From Mesostigma viride (lineage: Eukaryota > Streptophyta > Mesostigmatophyceae > Mesostigmatales > Mesostigmataceae): 64,000 nucleotides of DNA. Where the stretch lies: positions 1,048,978-1,112,977 of the forward strand of contig RPFO01001162.1 of NCBI GenBank assembly GCA_009746045.1, read 5' to 3'. Positions 49,691 through 59,862 of the stretch are shown here, in pieces (the stretch's first letter is position 1; every line of letters starts with the position of its first letter). The notes beneath the pieces were generated by a model that had not been told where the DNA came from, searched no databases, and was given only the letters and a program-made list of their open reading frames with translations. A program made the translations under genes and the position numbers.

Positions 49691-52180
49691 TCAGTGGGAG
49701 GGGAACATGGGATCGATGGCCGAATGGATGATGTAAGCTATCTAGGTCCTAGTTTCAGTGAGGGTTTGGGGGAAAAGATCTTAAAGTAGGTACAAATAGC
49801 TGGTCAATGGTACATGATATAGATTATGTACTCAGGTATTCCGCATTAGGTTTAAGATGGCCTACAGCTCTCTACCTTAAGATCGTCAGCCCTGGATTTG
49901 ATTTTAGGTTTAAGATCGCAGCCCTGGGTCGGCCGGACCCCAATCTTAAACGTGGAGCTAGGGGTGTAGTGCTGTTGCGGTGTTGCCACGTCGCACGTAC
50001 GCTCGAGACTACATCCAATATACGAAGGCAAAATGAAAAAAGTTAAAACGTTAGCCGCCGACAATCTGGAGCGTACGATGATGGATCCAACGGCCGCGAT
50101 AAACCCGCTAAGTTAGCGGCTCGGGTCGTCCGTCCAGAATACTACAAAATACTACACATAAACAACCAATCCAAAACAAGCAAACTACGGAAAACAAACG
50201 GCCTTCGGCCCCAACGGTCACAAATCCAACGGAAACGACCCGAAATCGATAAGACCACCGAAACGACGCAGCCGCAGGCCACGCCGCCGGACGAAAAACA
50301 AAGTGACGTGCTCCGCGAGTAATTTGCTGGCTGGCGATGGCAGGAAACGTACGCTAGAACATGGGGATGGGGAATGCGCAGCCATGGTTTTATACGTCAA
50401 AATTTCTGAAGAGCAAGTACTGAGCTGGAGGTGCGTCAACGGAGTGATACCTTCGTGGGAGAGGTCCGCGTCGCTATGGCGACCTGGAAATGGAATGTCG
50501 TTGTAGATTTAGGTATTGTAGTATCATGCTAAATTGCTTTACGTACTGGGTGCCTAGTAAAATCAGTTTGCTGTTCGTGGAAGGCGTGGGGTGGGGCCGA
50601 CGAGTTTCTGGTGTCATCATATTGGAAAGAACGCTGGATTTTTTGCCACGGGACGTAACTGGCGATGCCGATGGTGAGGCGTACTACCTACCGGGGTACT
50701 ACCTGCTCTCTTTCTGATGCATTTTCATGGTTGCGTTCTTTCCTTTTCACCGAATCCACCTAGTCGCAGCAAAGACATAGCGTAGCGTTGCGTTTTATTT
50801 TCTTAGCCGTGCAGGACGCCATCTTCATGGTCCTTCGAATGTCCGTTAACGTCCGTTCGGTTGCCCAAGGATCTGTGATGCTTTTTTCTGGAATATACTG
50901 GGCTTGGAAAGCCCCTCTGGATGCTTGCCTGGTCACGGGTTTGGGGCGTCATTTACATTCATGGTGCTTTCTGCGTAAGCTGACTAGCTTCGCACGTGGA
51001 TTTTCACTGGACTGAAGAGCGCGTCTGCTAGCATGTTTACGTGGTGTATAAGGTGATCAATCAACTATTTGTTTATAGAAGGTGTGACAATAGAAGGTGA
51101 CATAGCGTTTTCTTCATCAAGCATGTCAAAAGTAATCTCCGCCACTCGCTTACAACCTGAATTTTGCTTTGCTGGGTCTGCTGTGTTTGTGTCTCACTGT
51201 GCAGGCTATCCCCTTGGTTGATCAACCAGGTGCTTTTTGGTGGCAGCGGGGCCATATACTCTTCTTGTCGTTTTTCATCCATGGCATGTCAACCGACGGC
51301 AACGCATGCATGCCAGCCCCTAAACAAGAAAACACTAAGTCACCAAAGAATGGAATTCAGGGCATGGTCATGAGCAGGGTAACAGCAGCATTAATATTAA
51401 ATGGGCATGATGTCAACAGGAAAACACTAAGTCACGTGAGGAAAGTCTTTTTATGATCCCAAACAGCCTGGACGTGGCCGTGTGCCAAATTACTTTGTGT
51501 AGTCCGCGCATTTCCGGCGCAAGTCGCCGGCCGGACCTTGTGACAGCGCCAGAATCATGATTAACATTGTATGACTTTTGTAGGTAGAAAAATGTCTGTG
51601 GAGACGCTGTGCGTCGCGCTTAAATATTTTAATATAATTTTAATGAAAAGTTTGAAAATTTTCGTAAACCTTACCTAAGCTTAGCCGCTAGGCGGCTAAG
51701 CTTAGCCAACTGACATGTGCACATCGATATAGTATAGTCTCAAAAAAAAAAAAAAAAAAATCCGTCAATCCATTCATCCATCCATCCATACATCCACCGA
51801 ATTTGTCCCGACTTTGCAAGCACAAGGGTGAGGTTCTTCTTAGTCGCAAAAAAAAAAAACTATATGAATATTGACTTGGGCAACATTAACGATACCGATT
51901 TGGCGAGGCCGAGGTCCGAGGAATACACGCTTTCAGGGAGTGACTCAAAAAAAAAAAATATCGCCTCCTTGTCCCTCTGCACCCCAGTGCATTTGTGCAA
52001 ACCAATTCTAATTGCAGGATTGCTTGAAGATGGGCCCTGTTTGTAAATGCTAACATTCAATCCTGTCGACCTCGGTCAGAAGCAAGAGCCGACTTTGCTT
52101 CCTTTCCCCGCCGGGAACACATCAATCCGCAGAAAGCTCAGCACGGTCAGTGGCTGACGCATTCTCCTGCATTCGTTGCG
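49691..52180. other. About 2.5 kb without recognised genes
   Basis: AT-richer DNA with A-runs (51739-51757, 51848-51859, 51948-51958) and CATC repeats. No frame longer than about 95 codons and no family similarity were recognised. A perfect 31-bp palindrome lies at 51675-51705. The last few hundred bases are the 5' flank of the methyltransferase gene. Confidence 0.45.
51675..51705. repeat. Perfect 14-bp inverted repeat with a 3-bp loop
   Basis: CTAAGCTTAGCCGC, loop TAG, then GCGGCTAAGCTTAG. Each arm also contains the short palindrome CTAAGCTTAG. It stands next to AT-rich DNA (51640-51665). It could be a cruciform or the end of a lost element. Confidence 0.85.
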
Positions 52181-53035
52181 ATGGATTCGGGGCAACTGTG
52201 GGGGGACACCAAAGCGGCCACATACGATGCCCATGAGTCCTCTTCCGATTTCGGGGGCAGAGTCCAACGGCTTTTGAGAGAGGCACCATGGTGGAAAGAC
52301 CAAGTGAGCGTCCTCGATTTTGGCTGTGGTACCGGGAATTTGGCTATCGCGCTAGCGAGCGTGGATAAGTGTCAGGTGACCGCTGCCGACGTCTCGTCTA
52401 AGATGCTTGAGAAATTGAATGAGAAATTGCAACAGGGGGGTCTGGACCTTGCTGGTCGTGTGACTTCTCGTCTATCGCAGCACGATGCGAGCGACTTGGA
52501 CGGCTCGTATGACGTGGTCGTCGCGGCCTTTTGCCTGCACCACGCCATCGCGCACCTGGACAGCATACTCTGCCATCTGTCCAAAGCCGTCGCAGTACAA
52601 GGGCGTCTGTGCCTATTCGAATTCGCGAACACAGACCGCTCTGCCGACCTATGGAAGAAGAAGCATGCCCATAAGCATGGGCACGGTCACAGTCATGGGG
52701 AGGACCATGGCCACGGCCATGGGCAGCAGGGCCATAAGCATGGGCACGATCACGCCCACAGCCACGGCCACGGTTCTGACTGCCATGGCCATGGTGATGG
52801 CAACCAGGACGAGGACCATGGTCATAGTCATGGGCACGGGCACACGCACGGGGTCAGCCACGGTCATGGTGGTGTAGACAATGGTGACTTCATTGATCCC
52901 GAGAGACTCAAGGGCATGATGGTTGACGGTGGTCTGCAGGTAGAGAGCGTGCACCCTTTTGAGGTGATCACCACGTTCGACACCACGCAGGGCGTCATGG
53001 ATTGCCTTATGATCGTGGGCCGGCGGGTGGAGTGA
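52181..53035 (+). CDS. Class I SAM-dependent methyltransferase with a His/Gly-rich insert (284 aa)
   Basis: An intronless gene. Motif I is VLDFGCGTGNLAIAL (residues 44-58), followed by the post-I acidic residue Asp70 (VTAADVS) and motif II region YDVVVAAFCLHH (110-121), then AVAVQGRLCLFEF (137-149). This is the Methyltransf_11/25 Rossmann pattern of small-molecule methyltransferases; the substrate is not predictable. Between the core and the last strand pair lies a 68-residue insert (162-229) of HGHGHSHG-type repeats with few other residues, similar in composition to the metal-binding loops of ZIP transporters and nickel chaperones. The C-terminus (FIDPERLKGMMVDGGLQVE) returns to the family pattern, so the insert is internal, not a fusion tail. 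The ATG at 52181 is the first in frame. It is the only apparently intact non-transposon gene in the right 27 kb. Metal binding is an inference. Confidence 0.85.
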   Translation: MDSGQLWGDTKAATYDAHESSSDFGGRVQRLLREAPWWKDQVSVLDFGCGTGNLAIALASVDKCQVTAADVSSKMLEKLNEKLQQGGLDLAGRVTSRLSQHDASDLDGSYDVVVAAFCLHHAIAHLDSILCHLSKAVAVQGRLCLFEFANTDRSADLWKKKHAHKHGHGHSHGEDHGHGHGQQGHKHGHDHAHSHGHGSDCHGHGDGNQDEDHGHSHGHGHTHGVSHGHGGVDNGDFIDPERLKGMMVDGGLQVESVHPFEVITTFDTTQGVMDCLMIVGRRVE

Positions 53036-53504
53036 CCCTGTCCCATACATGTGTTGTCCCTCTGTCCTGGCAGGGCAGTTTGGATTGCCTAGTAATGGGG
53101 CATGCCTCTCGCCTTGCCTTTTGGGAAACAATTACGTGGATATGTGTTTTCCAGGCTGCAATGTGCATTTTACCGTTTGGTTTATCGGCACCAATCCTTT
53201 GTCTTTGTTGGGAGCCCTCAACACAGGCCTTAACCGCATCGAGTTTACATCATGCAGCATGCCTTCTATGCACATTTTACGTGCAGTCATGGAAAATGCT
53301 GAGGGATTGCATGTATTTTGCTGAATATTGTTTTAAGCCCTTTATGTACTCAGCCAGCAGTGGGTGGCGTAGCTCGCCTGCACGTTAGTTCACATGCATG
53401 GGTACATACTCCAAGTTAGAGTACACATGCATAGTATTTCAGTAGATCATTTACGAGCTATAATCGATGCATGAGGCATGCCTGCAGGCCGAGGTTATTG
53501 CCCC
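53036..53504. other. 3' flank of the methyltransferase gene
   Basis: Probable 3' UTR and intergenic sequence. No gene recognised. No convincing TGTAA signal was seen immediately after the stop. Confidence 0.35.
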
Positions 53505-53822
53505 TGAAGATATCCGCTACACTGCTGCCTAACTCGTCTGCCATTACAGTAGAGGACAGCTCGGATCTTGAGGATTATATTCCCATCTAGTACTAGATGG
53601 TTGGGGCATGATTCAGATGATATTGCGATCTGTTTGTCTAACGCACTTCCTTGTAATTATTTTTCTAATGAGATTAGCATATTTAGCTCTCCATGGCATG
53701 CATGCATGCCTATGCGCATGGAAAGCAAGTACTTCATTCATCATCAAGTCGTACATTCATTCATTCATTCATTCATTCATTCATTCATTCATTCATTCAT
53801 TCATTCATTCATTCATTCATAT
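53505..53822 (+). mobile_element. LINE family A 3' fragment with a (CATT)n tail
   Basis: Carries a damaged ORF2 end (VEDSSD, then EDYIPI and a stop, with an extra LE codon pair), the A-type 3' UTR (TTTTTCTAATGAGATTAGCA) and a run of about 17 CATT units (53754-53820) in place of the ACTT tail of other A copies. Confidence 0.65.
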
Positions 53823-54086
53823 TCAATACATTTCTTGTTTTTGGTCCATTGGAGTTCTTTCCCACCAAGAGAAACATTTATTTTACATTTTTGTGTGTTA
53901 GTAGGCTTTATACGGACAGCCTATACCACACCTTCAAACTCAGTGCACATCATTATCAAGTTTGTTATTGTAGCACCATGCTGGGGGCCCACCATCACTC
54001 GAACACAAGGTGTTGGTTATTGTATAGCACCATGCTGGAGGCCCAGCATACTCGAACACAAGGTACATGTTGCCCCTCTTAGCAGC

Positions 54087-54229
54087 GTGGGTGGGTGGGT
54101 GGGTGGGTGGGTGGGTGGGTGGGTGGGTGGGTGGGTGGGTGGGTGGGTGGGTGGGTGGGTGGGTGGGTGGGTGGGTGGGTGGGTGGGTGGGTGGGTGGGT
54201 GGGTGGGTGGGTGGGTGGGTGGGTGGGAG
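54087..54229. repeat. (GGGT)n microsatellite, about 35 copies
   Basis: An uninterrupted tetranucleotide with four-G-tract potential at every register, so strongly quadruplex-prone. It is not the plant or algal telomere repeat. Confidence 0.98.
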
Positions 54230-54327
54230 CTGAAAAGAGGCCTCCCTACGTCCCCTACACCACTCTAAGAAGTACTGGCTTTCATTCACATTGCGCCACG
54301 CAGGCCTGCCGGCTGGCGCAGGTACAA

Positions 54328-54609
54328 TTAATTAATTAATAAGCACGTGACTGCGTCACGTGGGTGCCAATACAGAGTAAAGGAACCTTCAACCCTGTAT
54401 ACACAGCGAGAAGGAGAGAGGGCGCCCTAGCTACTAGCTCTCACTGCCGCAAGTGGGCAGGCCACATAGCGCTCTCTCCACGGCATGGTGCATCATGCCG
54501 GGGCGCAACAAGTTGTGGGTGCAATACAACCAGTGCAATGCCAGAGGTAGGCTGACGCATAGCTTAATTATGCTACAAATGTGAGGTGGGCCGTCAAGAT
54601 GAAGTGGGC
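54328..54609 (-). mobile_element. 282-bp non-LTR insertion with a CACGTGAC hairpin and TTAA tail
   Basis: Flanked by GCAGGTACAA at 54318-54327 and 54610-54619. The duplicated region at about 56485-56500 reads straight through (GCAGGTACAAGGTGTATTG), a paralogous empty site. In minus orientation the 3' end is CACGTGACGCAGTCACGTG followed by a TTAATTAATT tail. No coding frame was recognised. It is either a SINE-like element or a truncated LINE. Confidence 0.78.
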
Positions 54610-55616
54610 GCAGGTACAAGGTGTACTGACTGCCTATCACAGTAGCGCCACGCCTGGCGGCTGGCGCAGGTACATTAAGGTCTAGTGACGTACGTACAGA
54701 AGCTACGTACCTAGGCCTGCACTCCGGAACCACACTCAGCCTCGGCACAAAAAGGGCCGCCCGGGCCGGTGCAGTACCCTCGTGACAATCGCTAGTCTTA
54801 CGCTATACCTACGGCAGCTAGGTCGGTCCACTTTCAATGAGCCCGTCCACGCGTCATACATATATAAAATAAGTGATCGAAGCTCATGCAACAAATACAT
54901 TTCTTGTTTTTTTGTCCACGCATTGGAGTTCCTTCCCATGTTGACCTGCATGCAAGAGAAACATTTATTTTACATTTTTTTGTGCTAGGCTTTATACGGA
55001 CAGCCGATATATACCACACCGGCTTCAAACTCAGTGCACATCATTCTCAAGTTGGTTATTGTAGTGCACCATGCTGGGGGCCCAACATACTCGAACACAA
55101 GGTGTTGCCCCCACGCCTCCTTACTGGCCACCAAGGCTGTACGTCGCCAACCCGTGGTGCCCAGTTTCTTTCCGCCCCTGGCCCCTGGCCCTCAGTCCCG
55201 CACGCTGCCGCAGCTGTACTGCCGCTCCCGTGTGGCCGCTACGGTTTCCCGGCGGACGCAGGGCCGGCCGGGCACCCATGTCGTTCCCTCCGTTAGGGGG
55301 GCGGTTTCCACTTAATTTCCATGCAGCGGCTGCGCATTAGGCCTTCGGGACCGTCTCTCACAAGCCCGAGACCCATCACCAGCCCCATGCACCCCCGAGG
55401 CTGGGATTTCCATTTTCCCGGCATCCGGTTGCCATTGTGGCGCTAGGCCCTCTACCCTACCAAGGCCTTGGCTTGGAAATTGCTTAGCCAAAGCCCGGTC
55501 GACCAGGGCTTGTGTTTTTGTAGGAATTTTTTTCTTAATGGCATATTATAGATATGCCCCCCTGGCTGAACCGAACTCGGCTTTATCGCTTTTTCGAGCT
55601 GATGAACTCCTTTTAA

Positions 55617-55711
55617 TGTTTCTGTGCTACAGTGGATAGCGGTGCGGCGAGCTCCTTTGTGAGCGAAGCCCTAGTCAGGCGTCGATCTATAATGCATAAT
55701 ACAGGATAAAA
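55617..55711 (+). pseudogene. Retropepsin-like fragment
   Basis: A short open stretch reads ATVDSGAASSFVSEALVRR, resembling the active-site loop of Ty3/gypsy aspartic proteases (DSGA). It lies between the two duplicated blocks of the possible LTR element and ends in a stop after about 30 codons. No reverse transcriptase or integrase motifs were seen nearby. Confidence 0.4.
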
Positions 55712-57897
55712 ACAAAGGCGGTATAGTAACAGAGCTCTGGCCAGAATTTCAGCCCCGCCAGGCGAACATTCTTTGCTGAAAAACTGGGCGATGATGAAGA
55801 GCGCGCTCCTCCCGCCAAGATTTGCTCCAGCCCCGAATCCTCCCCGAACTCCCGTCTGGCCACAGGCCGAAAGATCGGGTCCGCTGTCAGGCTCCTGGCA
55901 ATTCATAATGGGCTCCCCAGGCTGGCACCCCGCGCTATACTGGCCATCTCCACGACCGCTAGATCTCCCTGCATGGCCATCGTCGACCAGCTAGATTCGC
56001 CTCCACCTGTGATTCTTTCCACCGTAGCCGCTGGCCCTGGCCTGTATCCGCGGCTCCTTCCCTGACGTTGTGGCCGACTTAAAACGCAGCTCCCCCAGTG
56101 TCAGGAAGCTGTTTGCCGCACGTACCCAGGGGTAGAGGGGAATCGTCAGTGGGCCCAGCGCCGGAAATCACACCCTTTTACCGACTTAAATCGTAGAGCC
56201 CTCCATGCACCCGACAACCATTACCATGGCCTGTAACGGTTGGTGGCGAACATAAAGAAATTTATTCTAGCGCGCCTCTCCACGCCCGGAGAGGCCAATA
56301 TAGCAATCATAGCATCGTCGTACATTCAGCGCAGCCGCCATAGCGGCCAGCCGACCTTGCCAGCAAATGCTGGGATAAAGTTGCGAAGCTGAACTAGAGG
56401 CCTCCCTAGACGTCCCCTACACCACTCTAAGTACTCGGACTATCATTCACATAATTGCGCCACGTATAGGCCTGCCGGCTGCATGGCGCAGGTACAAGGT
56501 GTATTGACTGCCCATCACAGTAGCGCCACGCCTGGCGGCTGGCGCAGGTACAAGGTAGTGGTCTAACGTACGTCAACGTACGTTAGAAGCTACCTAGGCC
56601 TGCACTCCGGAACCACACTCAGCCTCGGCACAAAAAGGGCCGGCCGGCCGGCCGGTGCAGTACCCTCGTACGTGACGAGCGCTATAGTCTTACGCTACCT
56701 ATGCCAGGTCGGTCCCCTTTGAGCCCGCCCACGCGTCATATATAAATGGAGCGAATTAAGCTCAACACTTCATGCATTCATGCATTCACGCGCCTCAGTT
56801 GGGAGAAACAGTGTCACGGGGTACCATGCAAATTCTTAGTATAGGTACGTTTTGTCCCTGTTTGATGCTGACATGCAACAAGTAGGGGGTATGCATGGCC
56901 AGCATGGGAACCCCCCTTCTCTCGTTGCCCTGAAAAGAATGTTACACTGTTCAATTAAACTGCTCACTGGGAGAGTCTAGCAACTACTATCCGGCCGGGT
57001 GCAATAAAGCTTCGACAGAGCAAAAGCATAGCGGATGCCCCATCATGTGGTCCAGTCACTGGCAACAAATATGTTTGTTGGAACTCATTTAAAGGCGCCG
57101 GTTTGCGAGAATATCAAGGCCTCTTCCGGAGCCTGCATATGAGGGTTCATAGGGGCATACCCATGCAGGGTTCACCCACAATCCCAGCCGAGTACTTACT
57201 TATGCATGCTTAATTGATGTTTACTGCACTGTGGGTGCCACCGCCTTCCCCACTCTCCGGACAAGGCGGCTCCCCCACCAGCCCTGCTCACCTTCCCCTC
57301 CCGTGAGGACAAGCATGCAGCGGTTCCTTTCTCGTCGCAAGAGGTACGTTGCACAACCTCACCTGGATGCTGGACGACGACCTGACCCCCGCTCAGCAGC
57401 AGCAGCGACGGGACCTGTGGCCGGAGTACCTCCGCCACAAGCAGGACCCCCAGAAGCCCATGATTAATAATTAATTAAACACGTGCTCCCGTTGGGGAGT
57501 CACGGAGCACCGAAGTGCTTTTAATCCCTGTGTGTGCACAACCGAGGAGAAAGGGCAGAGACCCCCAGTCTCCTTCATGCCTATGAGGCATGCCACAGCT
57601 GCACTCGGGCGCGCTAGCTAAACGGACACGCTAACGATCCGGCAGTCTGTGGGTGCAATAAGATCGACCCATGTGAGCTCGTGGCATAACATTAGTAGCG
57701 TGGGCAAGCAATCTGATCGTAGCCAGGGCGTAGCATGGCTGTGCATACTAGGACTATAGGCTGAGGCTATGGCTGGTTGTGTACCGTGCGTTAGCGGCAC
57801 GTGACTAGGTATGTTGGCACAGCTACTAGGCAACATTCTAAGCATGGCTGCCTTAGCGGCAGTGACTCCAATGGATACAAGCTAGGGCTATTGCTAT

Positions 57898-59862
57898 TCT
57901 AGCCCGCTGGGGGCGTCCACATCTTGTGGTTGATCATCAGGTCCCCGCCCCGGCCTCCAGTACACCTTGGGCTTCTGGGGGTCCTGCTTATGGCGGAGGT
58001 ATTCCGGCCACAGGTCGCGTCGCTGCTGCTGCTGGGCGGGGGTAAGGTCGTCGTCCAGCGTCCAGGTGAGGTCGTGCAACCTCTTGCGACGAGAGAGGAA
58101 CCGCTGCTTATCCTCAGGGGAGGGGAAGGTGAGCAGCAGGACTGGTGGGGGAGCCGCCTTGTCCTGTGAGTGGCCGGAAGGCGGTGGCACCCACGCAGTT
58201 CTACCTCATGCACCTACCAGGCCCATGAGGGTAAGAAGCTGGTTCTTGAGCTCGTCAGCAAGGGAGGTTGGCCGGGCCCACTTCAAATGTTCCGCCGTCC
58301 AAGCCAAGTGTGTGACACTTTTTCGCTATTTTCGCAAAAAAAAAAAAAAATTCGCACGAGTTCGCGTGATTTTCGCGTGATTTTCGCAAAATTTTCACAC
58401 ATTTTCGCACGATTTCGCACGATTTCGCACAATTTTGCATGATTTCGCACGATTTCGCATGGATTTCAACCAAGGGTCGTTTTGGGGAGTGACGTTTGAC
58501 AAAATTTCGCATGAATTCACACACGTTGTGCACATCAAAATGTTTTACCGTCGACATTTTTCACATGAAATTTCGCACGATTTCAGCAAATTTTGCACAA
58601 ATTCGCACGATTTCAGCAAATTTAACACGATTTCAGCAAATTTCGCACAATTTCGCACGATTTCGCACGACGAATCACTCTGCAGAGTGACGATCGTCGA
58701 AAAAGTCAAAAAAACGACAAAAAGTGTGACACTTTTCGGAACATTTGAAGTGGGCCCGGCCGGTTGACGTCTCACCTGGCTTCTGCATGGGGGAAGCGAC
58801 GTAGCACCATGCACTCGGCACTCGCGGCGAGCGCGATCGGTGACCTCGATCCCGTTGCTGGGCCGGCCGGCCTGGCTGGCGGTGGTCCTCCAGCTCGATC
58901 CTGGAGCTTAATTCGTGGCGATGGCGTCGGTGTTTGAGGCGGTCGCTGCAACCGCAGCAGGTCCGCGCATGCATAGCCAGCATAGGAGAGCAGCGGAAGG
59001 TCACCAGCATCCTGCCGGGGTGGCTGGGATGCAATGGTGGCCGTCTGCTCCGCTATCTTTGCATGGGACCTGTGTGGCCAGGGCCTCGGTGTGCATGGGC
59101 GCGGTGATGGCCTCAAGCTTCTTCATGAGCACGCCGCACTTGCCCTCCACCTGGTTAAGGCGAGAGACAAGTGCAGCATGCGTTTCCGAAGCCTGCGCCA
59201 CGTGAACTGAAGCCTGCGCCGTGAACTGGGGTTGTAGCTTGTGGACGACCTTGCATGTTTTCCACGTTGGAGACCCGGGCCTCGACCGTGTTGAGCGTGG
59301 TGTTCAGCGATGTCAGCTTCTCGGCCAGCGGCCAGGTCACGTGCTCCTCCATGCAGCACTGCGCGGATGTCATCCTTGCAGAGGGAGGGAGCCGATCCGG
59401 GGCTGCCGGCTGTGCGGGGGCTGGGGCGTTGAGCGCTCTGCTGCATGATGTCGCCGTGGCTGCGCTGGTAGTGAGCTGGTCCAGATAGCCAGGCGTTGGC
59501 GGGGTTCGTCATAAGTGTAGAGCCAGGACGTGTCGCGGTAGTCGATAGCCACCCCCCCTCTCGAGGGCACTAAGAGCTTCCGTTCCTGTGTGAGGAACTG
59601 GAGAACCTGGACGACTTCCTGCGGCGACAGCTTCTGCCACTCGAGGAGGGAGAACCTTCGGTCGCCGGGCAAGAATAGGCTCCATTTGTGGCGATCGTGG
59701 CATGGTTTCTTAATTGGGCTCAGGCGAGGCGCTTGGCGATGGTTTTGCTGGTGGTGGGTAATTGGCGAGCCCAGGCGGCTGGGCAAGGACGATGGCGAGT
59801 GGGTTGGGCTGGGAGCCGGAAAGCTCCGTTTCCAAACCCCGTTTTGCTTTTGGGGTCGTCAT
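57898..59862 (-). pseudogene. ORF1 of element G, frameshifted and interrupted
   Basis: Starts ATGACGACCCCAAAA (MTTPKAKRGLETELSGSQ). After about 50 codons a frameshift leads to RRFSLLEWQKLSPQEVVQVL. Two coiled-coil stretches follow (EKLTSLNTTLNTVEARVSNV; ALVSRLNQVEGKCGVLMKKL), then the insertion at 58271-58761, then the RNA-binding C-terminus (KAAPPPVLLLTFPSPEDKQR, LDDDLTPAQQQQRRDLWPEY) with a stop near 57898. The architecture matches the E2 protein though the sequence is diverged, so these are two related ORF1 families. Not functional. Confidence 0.75.
58271..58761. mobile_element. 491-bp MITE-like element inside element G
   Basis: Terminal inverted repeats read GGGCCCACTTCAAATGTT, and GTGTGACACTTTT recurs just inside both ends. 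GGTTG flanks it at 58266-58270 and 58762-58766. The sister copy at 63658-63662 reads AAGGGTGGTTGACGTC without the insert, an empty site. The interior is made of TTCGCACGA-type short repeats. No coding frame. Confidence 0.85.

Larger units (their letters stand above)
53823..56900. mobile_element. Possible degenerate LTR retrotransposon with duplicated flanking blocks
   Basis: A block starting GGCCTCCCTA (54240) and ending near CACGCGTCATA-TATAA (54870) recurs at 56398-56770, with a TATATAA in each copy. A second block (CATTTCTTGTTTTT to CTCGAACACAAGGT) occurs at 53827-54061 and 54898-55101. The duplicated block could be an LTR with a TATA box, enclosing about 1.3 kb (55116-56395). No primer-binding site or polypurine tract was established. 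Confidence 0.35.

Noticed and set aside
53049-53388. Frames of 91 and 128 codons directly after the methyltransferase
   Set aside because: No family similarity, overlapping frames and 3' UTR position; more likely non-coding.
54087-54229. Telomere-like G-rich repeat
   Set aside because: The unit is GGGT, not TTTAGGG or TTTTAGGG, and it lies inside transposon-rich DNA.
54067-54339. Poly-(GWVG) and poly-(THPP) frames
   Set aside because: Translations of the (GGGT)n microsatellite.
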